A stretch of 64,000 bases of DNA from Kibdelosporangium sp040675465. GTDB taxonomy: Bacteria > Actinomycetota > Actinomycetes > Mycobacteriales > Pseudonocardiaceae. Each line of letters begins with the position of its first letter. Position 1 is the stretch's first letter. This document shows, piece by piece, positions 27,136 through 36,456 of this stretch. The position numbers and the translations under genes were made by a program. The notes under the pieces are model-generated. The model was given only the letters and a program-made list of their open reading frames with translations, made no database searches and was not told where the DNA came from. The DNA is taken from contig NZ_JBFAPA010000003.1 in NCBI RefSeq assembly GCF_040675465.1, forward strand, positions 434,001 to 498,000, written 5' to 3'.

Positions 27136-27744
27136 CTAGGTGATGGGAAAATCGAAATACGTGTCCGGATAAGGCTCGTCTTTCAACGTGTAGTGCCACC
27201 ACTCGCGGTCGTACGAGCTGAAACCACAGATCTCCATGATGGAACAAAGGTGCTGGCGGTTTTCCGCCTCGACTTGCGTAATTCCTGGCGCGCCATGATG
27301 GGAGACCGAGTCCATCAGATCGTGGTCGCCGCCCATGGGCGCGAGCTCACCGGTGGCCAGGTGATAAAGTGCGAGGTCAACCGTGCTGCCCCGGCTGTGA
27401 CCGGACTTGGTGGCGACATATCCTTGTTCGAACATCTCGGCTCGCTCGATGTTGGGATAATGCCGGGGTTTTGTCCGGCCGTCCTCCGGCTGCTGCGCCC
27501 AGCGCAGAAAGCAGTCCACGGCGCGTTGCGGGCGATAGCCGTCCCAGATCAGCAAGCCGAAGCCACGGGACGCGGCCTCTTCCTGCGCATTCTCCAGAGC
27601 CGCACACAAAGCCTTCGTGCCGACGATCCGGTTGGCCGCATATCCGTCCACCGGCTTGCCGGTGAAGTTGTCCCAGGTGGCGTACTTGGCGTCCCATCGT
27701 ATTCCGGGAACGAACTCGTCCAGGAAGACGAAGTCGTCTTTCAT
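27136..27744 (-). CDS. vanX: VanX D-Ala-D-Ala dipeptidase
   Basis: The 202-residue protein has all the catalytic residues of VanX at the family positions: Arg71, zinc ligands His116 and Asp123 in SGHSRGSTVDL, Glu181 and His184 in EWWHY. It destroys D-Ala-D-Ala so that only D-Ala-D-Lac enters peptidoglycan precursors, the key step of high-level vancomycin resistance. It overlaps the end of vanA by 4 bp and is followed closely by the GNAT gene. Confidence 0.97.
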   Translation of the reverse strand: MKDDFVFLDEFVPGIRWDAKYATWDNFTGKPVDGYAANRIVGTKALCAALENAQEEAASRGFGLLIWDGYRPQRAVDCFLRWAQQPEDGRTKPRHYPNIERAEMFEQGYVATKSGHSRGSTVDLALYHLATGELAPMGGDHDLMDSVSHHGAPGITQVEAENRQHLCSIMEICGFSSYDREWWHYTLKDEPYPDTYFDFPIT

Positions 27745-28778
27745 TGGGCCTTCCCCGTCAACGCAAGCGACACGACCCGGTCGATCACGTCACCAAGCGG
27801 CAGTCCGGCGGCCGCCATCATCCGCGGGTAACGACTGTACGAGGTCATCCCGGGGAACGTGTTGACCTCGTTGAGCATGACCGTGCCGTCGTCCAGCAGG
27901 AACATGTCGACCCGGGCGAGTCCGCGGCATCCCAGCGCACGATAGATGGCTTTCGCCGTCTGCTGAACCCGGGCGCGCATGTCCACCGGAATGTCAGCGG
28001 GCACGACTATCGTCGAGTTCTCGGAACCACTTTCGGGATTGTCCTCCTGATGGATCTTGAAGAAACCATGCGAAAGGTGAATCCGATCCGGCTCACCCGC
28101 GATCACATCCAGATCGTTCCCGAGGATCGCACAGCCGACCTCACTGCCGACGACAGCCTCTTCGATCAACACCTTGGGGTCATAGTGCCGCGCGATCTCC
28201 ACCGCACTACGAAGTTCCTCGGGCGTGGACACCTTGGTGACCCCGAAAGACGAACCCGAACGGGCCGGCTTGACGAACACGGGATAGGTGAACAAACCCG
28301 GGTCGATGTTCTCGTCCGGCGTGACGGTCCAGAAATTGGGCGTGGCGACTCCGGCGTTGCTCACCACGAGGTAAGCCAGGTTTTTGTCCATGCACAGCGC
28401 GGAACTCTGCACATCGCAGCCCACGTAGGGGATGCCGGAGAGCTCCAACAGGCCCTGTATCGCGCCGTCCTCGCCGAGCTTGCCGTGCAGAACGGGCAGC
28501 ACCACGTCCAGGCCGATCGTCTCGTAGCGCCCCTGGTCCAGGACCAGCAACCCCTGGATGCTGCTGTCGGGTGACAGCACGACCTGGCGAGAGCCGTCCT
28601 CCCAGGCCGCGCCGGGGCCGTCACAAAGGCGCCAGGCACCGCTCTGCGTGATCCCGACCCAGAACGGCTCGTACTTGTCGGTGTCGAGATGTTTCGCGAC
28701 CTCTTGCGCGGATTTGACGGAGACAGGATGTTCCTCCGAAGAGCCCCCGAACAAGATGCCGATCCTCAATCTATCCAC
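27741..28778 (-). CDS. vanA: D-Ala-D-Lac ligase (VanA type)
   Basis: The 345-residue ATP-grasp ligase begins LRIGILFGGSSEEHPVSVKSA. It carries the Van-type omega-loop FFKIHQED, whose histidine (His243 here) marks D-lactate specificity, where D-Ala-D-Ala ligases have a KYY-type loop. VNTFPGMTSYSRYPRMM ends the ATP site. It joins D-Ala to D-lactate from VanH to give the depsipeptide that lowers glycopeptide binding. It overlaps vanH by 8 bp and vanX by 4 bp, so the three are coupled. Confidence 0.96.
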   Translation of the reverse strand: MDRLRIGILFGGSSEEHPVSVKSAQEVAKHLDTDKYEPFWVGITQSGAWRLCDGPGAAWEDGSRQVVLSPDSSIQGLLVLDQGRYETIGLDVVLPVLHGKLGEDGAIQGLLELSGIPYVGCDVQSSALCMDKNLAYLVVSNAGVATPNFWTVTPDENIDPGLFTYPVFVKPARSGSSFGVTKVSTPEELRSAVEIARHYDPKVLIEEAVVGSEVGCAILGNDLDVIAGEPDRIHLSHGFFKIHQEDNPESGSENSTIVVPADIPVDMRARVQQTAKAIYRALGCRGLARVDMFLLDDGTVMLNEVNTFPGMTSYSRYPRMMAAAGLPLGDVIDRVVSLALTGKAQ

Positions 28779-29811
28779 GCTGGTTCCTGCTTTCGAATCT
28801 CAGGCAGTTGGCAATAGAGTTCTCAACGGTGTCACGCAGCGCGTGATCCGTGTAATAAGCGGTGTGCGGGCTGATGATCACATTTGGCATCCGCTGCAAC
28901 CGCGACAACAGCCGGCTTTCCAGCGGCCTGTTCCGGCAGTCGGCGTAGAAAATCCCCTCTTCCCCTTCGAGGACATCCAGCGCCGCACCACCCAGCCGGC
29001 CGCCCTCCAAAGCCGCGACAAGCGCCGCAGTGTCAAGAAGCGAACCGCGCCCGGTATTGATGACGAACGCGCCCTGCTTCATCTGCTCAATACGCCGGCG
29101 ATGCAGGAGATGGTGAGTCCCCTCGGTGAGCGGCGTATGAAGCGTGACGATATCGCTCCGCTGCAACAGCTCATCGAGCGGAACATAGTCGGCAGAGATC
29201 TTGGGATTGGTGTCATAGGCCAGCATCCGGCACCCAAAACCCCACAGCCTGTCCACAACAGCCGCGCCAATACGGCCAGTCCCCACGACCCCGACGGTCA
29301 AATCCCGCAGCTCTTTCCCACGAACATCATTCAACCGGTAGTCATGAACATCAGCCCGCCGAACGACAGCCTTGGCATGCCGAATGACCATCAGCATGAG
29401 CATCAACGTGTAATCAGCCACGCTGTCCGGCGAATAAGAGACGTTCTCGACCGAAATCCCAATACTCTCGGCATACTCCACGTCAATATGGTTGAACCCA
29501 ATACTCCGCGTGGAGACATACTCGACGCCTGCCCGGCTCAACGCAAGCAACGTGGAGTTCGCGACCGGAGTCTTGTGCCCAACACTCACGCACCGGTTCC
29601 CAGCCGCCAACTCGACATTGCCCTCGTAAACCGCCCCCTCGACGAGGGTAGGCATCACACCGAGCCGAGGCGCCAGCTCCCGGAACAAAGAAGCCTCATC
29701 CTGCCCACACCCATAAACAGTGATCCCCACAGCAGAACCAGCAGGAAAAGCAGAAGACGCCACCGACCCAGCACAACGAACCCCAGTACGCCCCGCCTCG
29801 CTGTAGCTCAT
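28771..29811 (-). CDS. vanH: D-lactate dehydrogenase VanH
   Basis: The 346-residue D-2-hydroxyacid dehydrogenase has the NAD motif VGVVGTGRIGAAVV and the catalytic set Arg255 (NTGRGSLLD), Glu284 (LEGEEG) and His316 (SPHTAYYT), spaced as in VanH. It reduces pyruvate to D-lactate for VanA. It is the first gene of the operon; an inverted repeat GTTACCG/CGGTAAC lies about 65 bp upstream of the start. The N-terminal 25 residues are longer than in most VanH proteins, so a start nearer VGITVYGCG is possible. Confidence 0.95.
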   Translation of the reverse strand: MSYSEAGRTGVRCAGSVASSAFPAGSAVGITVYGCGQDEASLFRELAPRLGVMPTLVEGAVYEGNVELAAGNRCVSVGHKTPVANSTLLALSRAGVEYVSTRSIGFNHIDVEYAESIGISVENVSYSPDSVADYTLMLMLMVIRHAKAVVRRADVHDYRLNDVRGKELRDLTVGVVGTGRIGAAVVDRLWGFGCRMLAYDTNPKISADYVPLDELLQRSDIVTLHTPLTEGTHHLLHRRRIEQMKQGAFVINTGRGSLLDTAALVAALEGGRLGGAALDVLEGEEGIFYADCRNRPLESRLLSRLQRMPNVIISPHTAYYTDHALRDTVENSIANCLRFESRNQRG

Positions 29812-29875
29812 ACCCCCAACTCAACCCAACCCCCCGTTACCACCACGTATCAAGTTTTCAATACACCCACAATAA

Positions 29876-29891
29876 GTTACCGCCCGGTAAC
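29876..29891. promoter_or_regulatory. Candidate operator of the van operon
   Basis: GTTACCG-CC-CGGTAAC is a perfect 7+7-bp palindrome 65 bp upstream of vanH. A further GTTACC half-site lies nearer the gene at 29836-29841. A regulator site is likely, but VanR sites are usually direct repeats, so the binder is unknown. Confidence 0.45.
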
Positions 29892-29896
29892 CTCAA

Positions 29897-30110
29897 CCAT
29901 CCACCGACGAAACCGCCCGCGACAACTCCCCATACAAGTACTCCAAAAACCCCGCAAACCCCTCCGACACCACTTCCACCCACCATCATCGCCTCATACC
30001 GCGCGCCAACCACATCAGGCAACGAAACTCCACCCACCCTCGGATAAAACTCAACAACCTCCGCGCCGCCCCCACCTCACAAGCCCCTCAACACTGGCCA
30101 CCTCGCAGAA
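29897..30110 (-). other. Strand-biased gap with remnant coding signal
   Basis: The stretch is strikingly C-rich on the plus strand and has no open gene. On the minus strand two adjoining frames read EVVEFYPRVGGVSLPDVVG and EVVSEGFAGFLEYLYGELSR, ending at a stop, as if a short gene had suffered a one-base frameshift. No family is recognised. Confidence 0.3.
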
Positions 30111-30120
30111 AGGGGTTCTG

Positions 30121-30327
30121 ATGAAGTTCACCAGCACTCGGTTCCCGCAACTGGTCGTGAACGACCTGGACGCGGCCTTCGTGGATGGTGAGGTCGACGT
30201 TACCGACAAGGCCACGGCGGACACGCTCAAGTCGCTCCCAGCCGCGTTGGGAGTGCGACAGGCGGCCGGCCCGCAAACCCCCGTAGCACTTCTGCTGAGC
30301 CCTGAGAAGCGCAGACCGTATACGTGA
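30121..30327 (+). CDS. Phage-type small protein, isolated copy
   Basis: The 68-residue protein starts MKFTSTRFPQLVVNDLDAAF and is clearly related to the 59-residue protein encoded at 61491-61670 directly after the prophage capsid gene (MKFTSTRYPQLVVHDLEVTF); the shared part also covers FVDGE-EVTDKAT. GAAAGGGG precedes the ATG. No other phage gene lies around it, so it is probably the last trace of a different prophage. Its C-terminal tail differs. In the intact context such a protein belongs to head assembly, function unknown. Confidence 0.65.
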   Translation: MKFTSTRFPQLVVNDLDAAFVDGEVDVTDKATADTLKSLPAALGVRQAAGPQTPVALLLSPEKRRPYT

Positions 30328-30531
30328 TCACCAACTGTCCTGTGTGTTTGATCAATGAATGACCGCTGGGCCGAACGAGTGCTCATCCAAACCGTTCTTG
30401 CGCTGCCTGGCACGGGTTGGTATCTCTTGGTGGGTCAAAAGACGAGGAGGTGATGCTCTACCAGGCATGTCGTCATCCTGAAAACTGTAGTGGCCATACG
30501 AACCAGATGCATGATCTAGCGAAGGATGCGC

Positions 30532-30822
30532 ATGGGGAACATCAAGAGGCGAGTGGCTGCGATAGTATTTGGGGCCGCCGCCATCGCTACGGCAACTGTG
30601 GGACCAGCCAATGCGACGGCTGGTGAACTCTGCTCAGCGCGGAGCGGAGGGGCTCCATTCTGGACTTCACCAGGGGGCTCATGGGTGTACACCGTACCCG
30701 CTGGTGGCGGCATTCGAGATGACGGCGGAGTTATCGTCTACAACGGTGTTACCTACCATTTCGGCCACGGAAACGGTCACAGTAGCGCCTGGTTCAGGTT
30801 GGCCGACAGTACATGCCACTGA
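30532..30822 (+). CDS. Small secreted protein
   Basis: The 96-residue precursor has a clear signal peptide (MGNIKRRVAAIVFGAAAIAT, cleavage after ANA) and a mature part of about 65 residues with two cysteines, many glycines and aromatic residues (PFWTSPGGSWVYTVPAGGG, GVTYHFGHGNGHSSAWF). This style is common among secreted SH3-like or lysozyme-inhibitor-like small proteins of actinomycetes, but I cannot name a family. ATG 30532 is preferred to 30526 because GAAGGA then has normal spacing. Confidence 0.65.
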   Translation: MGNIKRRVAAIVFGAAAIATATVGPANATAGELCSARSGGAPFWTSPGGSWVYTVPAGGGIRDDGGVIVYNGVTYHFGHGNGHSSAWFRLADSTCH

Positions 30823-31645
30823 GTCAGCTACGTTTCGAAGGTCGGCTACTGTGCACGGTTTGCGAACTTATCGCTCGACATCAGGCGGCAACCGTGACAC
30901 TACCCGGCCTCGATCATTGACACATGCCCCATTCTTGCTCTAAGAGTCTTTGCGCCGTCCGTAATATTCAGGTGTGACCAGAGTGCGTGGGTACCGTTCT
31001 AGGACCGACGCTCAACCGCAGCAGTCCATGACCAGCATCGTTCACGACTTACCTGGGCGTGGTGGTGGACGCTGGCCAATAATTGAGCTCCGCCAACCAG
31101 CCCGGGAATGATTTCGATGAGTCATTCCCGGGCTTCTGTCGTAAGCAGATCCGTACGAATTAGGCAGTCACAGCACCTCCGGCAGTCGGTGAACGCTGGC
31201 ATGACCGGCGGCTGTTCTGGGGGTGCATGGCAATGGTTGCATTCGTGCCGCTTGCGTCCGTCCAGGCCGTCCAGGATCGTCTGATCACGCTTTGGCTGAA
31301 GTCGAAGTACCCGCGCAGCGGTGCTCCACGAACGCACCGAAACCTGGATCGGCCCCGAAGACAGCCGTACCACCATCTCCCGGCTGGGGAGTTGACCCAC
31401 CGAAGCTCATGGACGGCCGCTGAGAGCGTTCCTTTCGCGGTCCGAGCCCAAGGGCTTCACCCGGTGCCTCTTCCCAGAGAACCGGCCCTGCGGGCCGTCG
31501 CTGGTGGTCGATCGGCGCGCTATCACGATCTGCGGCCAAGTTGCTGCCGGCCGAACTGTCAGGCTCCACGAGCACCAGCCGCAACTCGGCGATGTGGGCA
31601 TAGCTCAGCTCGGCGAAAGCCGCGCGGGTGGCTGGTTCGGTGAGG
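30823..31645. other. Gap of 0.8 kb without a convincing gene
   Basis: Several frames are open but none has convincing codon use. On the minus strand near 31630-31500 the residues RAAFAELSYAHIAELRLVLV resemble the BTAD helices of SARP-type regulators and may be a gene remnant. A 12-bp inverted repeat lies at 31100-31133. Confidence 0.35.
31100..31133. terminator. 12-bp stem-loop
   Basis: GCCCGGGAATGA / TCATTCCCGGGC with a 10-base loop, followed by TTCT on the plus strand. No gene ends directly before it, so it may terminate a remnant or a non-coding transcript. Confidence 0.4.
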
Positions 31646-32845
31646 TCAGGAGCAGGTGGTGGGTGCGGGTCGCCCGGTGAAGCGGTCGCCCAGCCAGGCG
31701 AGTGCGGCGGGCAGGCCGGCGGTCTCGCCGGCGATGTGGTCACCCGGTACAAGCGCGAACACGGTGCGGCCGCCGGCGGCGCACCAGGCGCGGTTCAGGG
31801 CCTGCGCTTGGCCGAGCGGGACGATTTCGTCGAGGGCGGCGTGGTACTGGAACACGGGCACGGTCGGCGCCGGCCGGGTGGTCAGGTTGTTCTCCGCGTA
31901 CACGGCAGCGACGTCCGGACGTGCGTCGAACTGCTGGATCGTTTCTCCGGTGGAGTAGTCGCTGAACCTCTTCAGCGGAAAACCGGCGAGGGTCTGCACG
32001 ACACACTGGGTCTTCAGTGCCGCTTCGGTGGCTTTACCCGCCGCATTGAGAGAGTCATCAAGGGGGAACCGGCCGGGGTATGCCTGCTGAAGGCCGATCA
32101 GCGCGTACAGCTGCAAGCCCTCGCCGATCAGGCTCCCGTCCAGTGATTCGGCGACGTTCGCGATGTCGGCCGGCACACCGCCGGACACGTCGGTGACCAG
32201 CCGCAGGTCCGGCGCGTAGGCCGGGGCCAGGGACGCGGCCCAGCTCGACGCGCCGCCACCCTGGGAGTAGCCCATGGTGGCCCACCGCGTCGCCGGGGAA
32301 ATGCCCGTTCCCGGAACGGAGGCGGCCGCGCGGGCCATGTCCAGCACGGTGTGCGCCTCGGAGACCCCGGCGACGTAGGTCGGGGTGGACCCGGTGGTGT
32401 AGCCCTCGTAGTCGCTGACCACGACGCCCCAGCCCTGGGCCAGCAGGAGCGTGACCGGTTCCAGTTCCTGCTCGGTGGAGGTGGCGAACTGTTTGGACGG
32501 CGCGCACTGCGGCCCGAGCCCCTGGGTGCCGACCGCGAGGTCGACCCAGGGCCGGGACCCGCTGCCGAGCCAGGGCAGCCTTGGTGTGAAGACCGTGCCG
32601 GTGACCGCGATGTCGGCGTTGTGGGCGTCGCGGGAGTGGTACATGACCGTGGTGGCCGTCGCGGTCAACGCGGTCGCCAGTGCCGGCATCGGCTGGGTGC
32701 GGATGACCGCGCCCGGCGGCCCGGCGGGCAGCGGCGACGGCGGCTGGTAGAAGTCCGCCGACGCGGCGGAGGCCGCAGTCGGCGACACCACTGCCGCTGT
32801 CAGCGCGGCGACGCTCAGCAGGCTCGTGACAGCAAAAAGTCGCAA
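31646..32845 (-). CDS. Secreted lipase, LIP / PF03583 type
   Basis: The 399-residue precursor has a signal peptide (MRLFAVTSLLSVAALTAAVV, cleavage near ASAASA). The alpha/beta-hydrolase nucleophile serine lies in TMGYSQGGGASSWAA, an aspartate in YHAALDEIVPLGQAQAL and a histidine in PGDHIAGETAGLPAALAWL, matching the secretory lipase family known from Candida and actinomycetes. It should hydrolyse fatty-acid esters outside the cell. It is a single-gene unit on the same strand as the downstream-numbered oxygenase and EF-hand genes. Confidence 0.88.
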   Translation of the reverse strand: MRLFAVTSLLSVAALTAAVVSPTAASAASADFYQPPSPLPAGPPGAVIRTQPMPALATALTATATTVMYHSRDAHNADIAVTGTVFTPRLPWLGSGSRPWVDLAVGTQGLGPQCAPSKQFATSTEQELEPVTLLLAQGWGVVVSDYEGYTTGSTPTYVAGVSEAHTVLDMARAAASVPGTGISPATRWATMGYSQGGGASSWAASLAPAYAPDLRLVTDVSGGVPADIANVAESLDGSLIGEGLQLYALIGLQQAYPGRFPLDDSLNAAGKATEAALKTQCVVQTLAGFPLKRFSDYSTGETIQQFDARPDVAAVYAENNLTTRPAPTVPVFQYHAALDEIVPLGQAQALNRAWCAAGGRTVFALVPGDHIAGETAGLPAALAWLGDRFTGRPAPTTCS

Positions 32846-33157
32846 GGTATCCCCGTCTCACTCAGATCGACCGGTGCCGACGTTCCCGGCTCGGCACACC
32901 GCCACCACATCATGCGTCACGTCGGTCCGCTGTCGCGCCGGGATGGGTTCCGCTGCCGCACGACCGCGGAGATCATGCGGAACCGGGGCCTGGCAGGGAT
33001 GCACGTCTCCGTCGATCTCGTCGTAGAGGTCGGTACGTCGGCGCACGGCCGGACTGCACTCGGCAACTGCTGTCGCCATCGTCGTCAACGCTTCAACCGC
33101 CTGGCGCTCACCCCTCGGCCGACCCGATGGTCCACGGTTCCGGAAGCTGCCGCAGCG
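32846..33157. other. 312-bp gap
   Basis: No gene is supported. It contains the promoter side of the lipase gene and the region after the MpaB-type oxygenase gene; I see no strong repeat. Confidence 0.4.
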
Positions 33158-34321
33158 TCATGTGCGATGGGGCGCCACCGGACAGACGCCGGCGGCAAGC
33201 CACCTCTCCCGCAGGTCCGCCGGGATGGTCAGTGTGGTCGGCTGGCCGTTGGTCAGCGTCCGGACGCTGCCGCCGAGCAGCAGGCTGCCTGCCTTGTCGA
33301 GCACCGCCGTAGCCGTGCGGCTGCGGTCCTCCGAACGTTCCAGCAACCGCGTCACCCGCACACCCGCACCGACCACGCGGCGCCATCCGCGCGAGTCCGG
33401 CACTTCGAGCCAGTCGGCGACCTCCTCGGTGACAACCTGGCGGACCATCGCCGCGACCACCCCGTCGAACGCCTTGCCCGGCACCATTTCCTCGCACAGG
33501 CGCAGCAGGTTGCGGGTCAGCTCGATCCCCTCGGCCGACGGGCCGTAGGTCGCCTCGACGAGCTCCGCGTTCAGTTCCCGGGCCGCCTTCAGCGTTTCGG
33601 GCATGGCCCCGGCCGGGATGCCGAGCATCGCCCCCGTCACCCGCCAGATGTAGTAGTAATCCTCGGCTTCGCGCTCGGTCACCGAGATCCCGATCCGGCG
33701 CATCCCGTCGATGACCTGTACCGAAAAGATCAGCAGCGCACCGAGCATGTCCTGCTGGCACAGCGGGACACCGTCCGCCTCGACATCCCATTCACCGGAC
33801 CGGGTGATGAAGTACCGCACCGCGGCGTGGATCAGCCGGGTCTTCTGGATGGTGGGCACGAAACTGCCGCCCGAACCGAACGGGTCCGGACCCATCAGAT
33901 GCAACACGAACTGCGACGTCTCCGACAACCGCCGATGCGGCTGGTTCAGCCGATGGGTCAGCGACAGGACCCTGGAGGGCCGCGGCTGGGCGTAACAGTT
34001 CACCATGGCCCCGAAGGACAGCACCGAAGCGACGTGCACGCCATCGTCCACGAAGAACTCGTACGCACCCGCGACCCGGTCCAGATCCGCCCAGCCCGGC
34101 GGGACGTCCGTGTCGATCAGGTACCGCCGCACCGAGTCCGGCAAATCCTCGGGAACGGGCTGATCGTTGTCCCGGAACCGGGCCAGGACCTCGTTCACCA
34201 CGCCCGTCCGCCCACCGGCCACCAGATCGGCGATGACGGCGTCCGCCGGCGGGTCACCCTGGTACTTCAGCGTTTCGAGAGCGGACAAACCCGCCCGCCG
34301 CCCGATCAAGCCTTCCGACAT
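33158..34321 (-). CDS. Oxygenase of the MpaB / latex-clearing-protein family (DUF2236)
   Basis: The 387-residue protein belongs to the DUF2236 group that includes the fungal MpaB oxygenase and the rubber-cleaving Lcp dioxygenase. The segment FVPTIQKTRLIHAAVRYFI carries the Lys/Thr/Arg cluster and the histidine that in Lcp lie by the haem b. LTHRLNQPHRRLSETSQF precedes it as in the family. No signal peptide is seen, so unlike many Lcp enzymes it is probably cytosolic. The substrate is unknown; polyisoprenoid or other alkene cleavage is a family-based possibility. Confidence 0.75.
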   Translation of the reverse strand: MSEGLIGRRAGLSALETLKYQGDPPADAVIADLVAGGRTGVVNEVLARFRDNDQPVPEDLPDSVRRYLIDTDVPPGWADLDRVAGAYEFFVDDGVHVASVLSFGAMVNCYAQPRPSRVLSLTHRLNQPHRRLSETSQFVLHLMGPDPFGSGGSFVPTIQKTRLIHAAVRYFITRSGEWDVEADGVPLCQQDMLGALLIFSVQVIDGMRRIGISVTEREAEDYYYIWRVTGAMLGIPAGAMPETLKAARELNAELVEATYGPSAEGIELTRNLLRLCEEMVPGKAFDGVVAAMVRQVVTEEVADWLEVPDSRGWRRVVGAGVRVTRLLERSEDRSRTATAVLDKAGSLLLGGSVRTLTNGQPTTLTIPADLRERWLAAGVCPVAPHRT

Positions 34322-34436
34322 CGGGTCAGCCTCATCGAAAGCCGAAGGTCGGCGCTAGCGCTGTTCGGGCGCTGCCACGCCTCGACCTGGTGATAGCTTC
34401 ATTACTTTCCGCGATCTCAGACGGCTGCAGGCTCCA

Positions 34437-34997
34437 TCACGGGGCCAAGGGTCCGAGGAGCCAGCTGCCCGCCGAGCCGGGAGCTTCGTCGAAGTAGTAG
34501 GCGCGGATGGCCGCCAGCAGGTCACCGGTCGTGATGTACCCGTCGCCGTCGCGGTCCAGGTGCTGGAACGCAGCCCGGGCGTCGGCCTCGGGCAAGCCCA
34601 TCAGCGCACCGGTCCAGCGCACCTCGTCGTCTTCGGTCAACCAGCCGTCGTGGTCGGCGTCGGCGATGTCCATGATGGCGGCGAGGAAGGGCTGGTAGCC
34701 GGCGTCGAACGCAGCCGGCGTCTCCAGCAGCCCGGCGGCGAACGCGGCTTTGTACTCCGCCTCGCTGATCCGCTGGTCGCCGTCGACATCCGCGACCTTC
34801 ACCAGGTGCTCCCACACTCCCAGGCACAGCGTGGTCATCCGCTGCTGCACCGGGGAGTCCGGGGCATGCCCGAATTCCGCTCCGAGCCGAGCGGCCGCGC
34901 TGACGAAGTCCTCCCGGTCGACGAAGCCGTCACCGTCCCGGTCGTAGGTGCGGAAGCGGCGCGACAGCTTCTGGTCCAGAAACGCCGAAATATCCAC
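34437..34997 (-). CDS. Four-EF-hand calcium-binding protein (calerythrin-like)
   Basis: The 186-residue protein has four EF-hand loops: DRDGDGFVDREDF, DVDGDQRISEAEY, DADHDGWLTEDDE and DRDGDGYITTGDL. Length and loop spacing match calerythrin and the CabB-type proteins of Saccharopolyspora and Streptomyces, which buffer cytosolic calcium or link it to differentiation. All four loops keep the Asp/Glu ligands at positions 1 and 12. It is a single-gene unit. Confidence 0.92.
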   Translation of the reverse strand: MDISAFLDQKLSRRFRTYDRDGDGFVDREDFVSAAARLGAEFGHAPDSPVQQRMTTLCLGVWEHLVKVADVDGDQRISEAEYKAAFAAGLLETPAAFDAGYQPFLAAIMDIADADHDGWLTEDDEVRWTGALMGLPEADARAAFQHLDRDGDGYITTGDLLAAIRAYYFDEAPGSAGSWLLGPLAP

Positions 34998-35175
34998 GAG
35001 CAGCCTTTCCCGTCGAGCGGCACCGAATCTGTCGACCGGTCAGCCTGGGTGGTGAACGCTCATCGGCGGGCCACGCCGGGCGCGTGTCCGGCACCCCTCC
35101 GCCGCCGAATGCCGGCCACCAGAGACCAACCCGAACACTCGCAGCGCACGCTGCACGCCGCAATGCCCGAGCCGG

Positions 35176-36436
<1,261 letters not shown>

Positions 36437-36456
<20 letters not shown>

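Noticed and set aside
28558..30327. 589-codon plus-strand frame over vanA/vanH reaching the phage-like gene
   Set aside because: Only its last 68 codons (from 30121) are protein-like; the rest is antisense to vanA and vanH.
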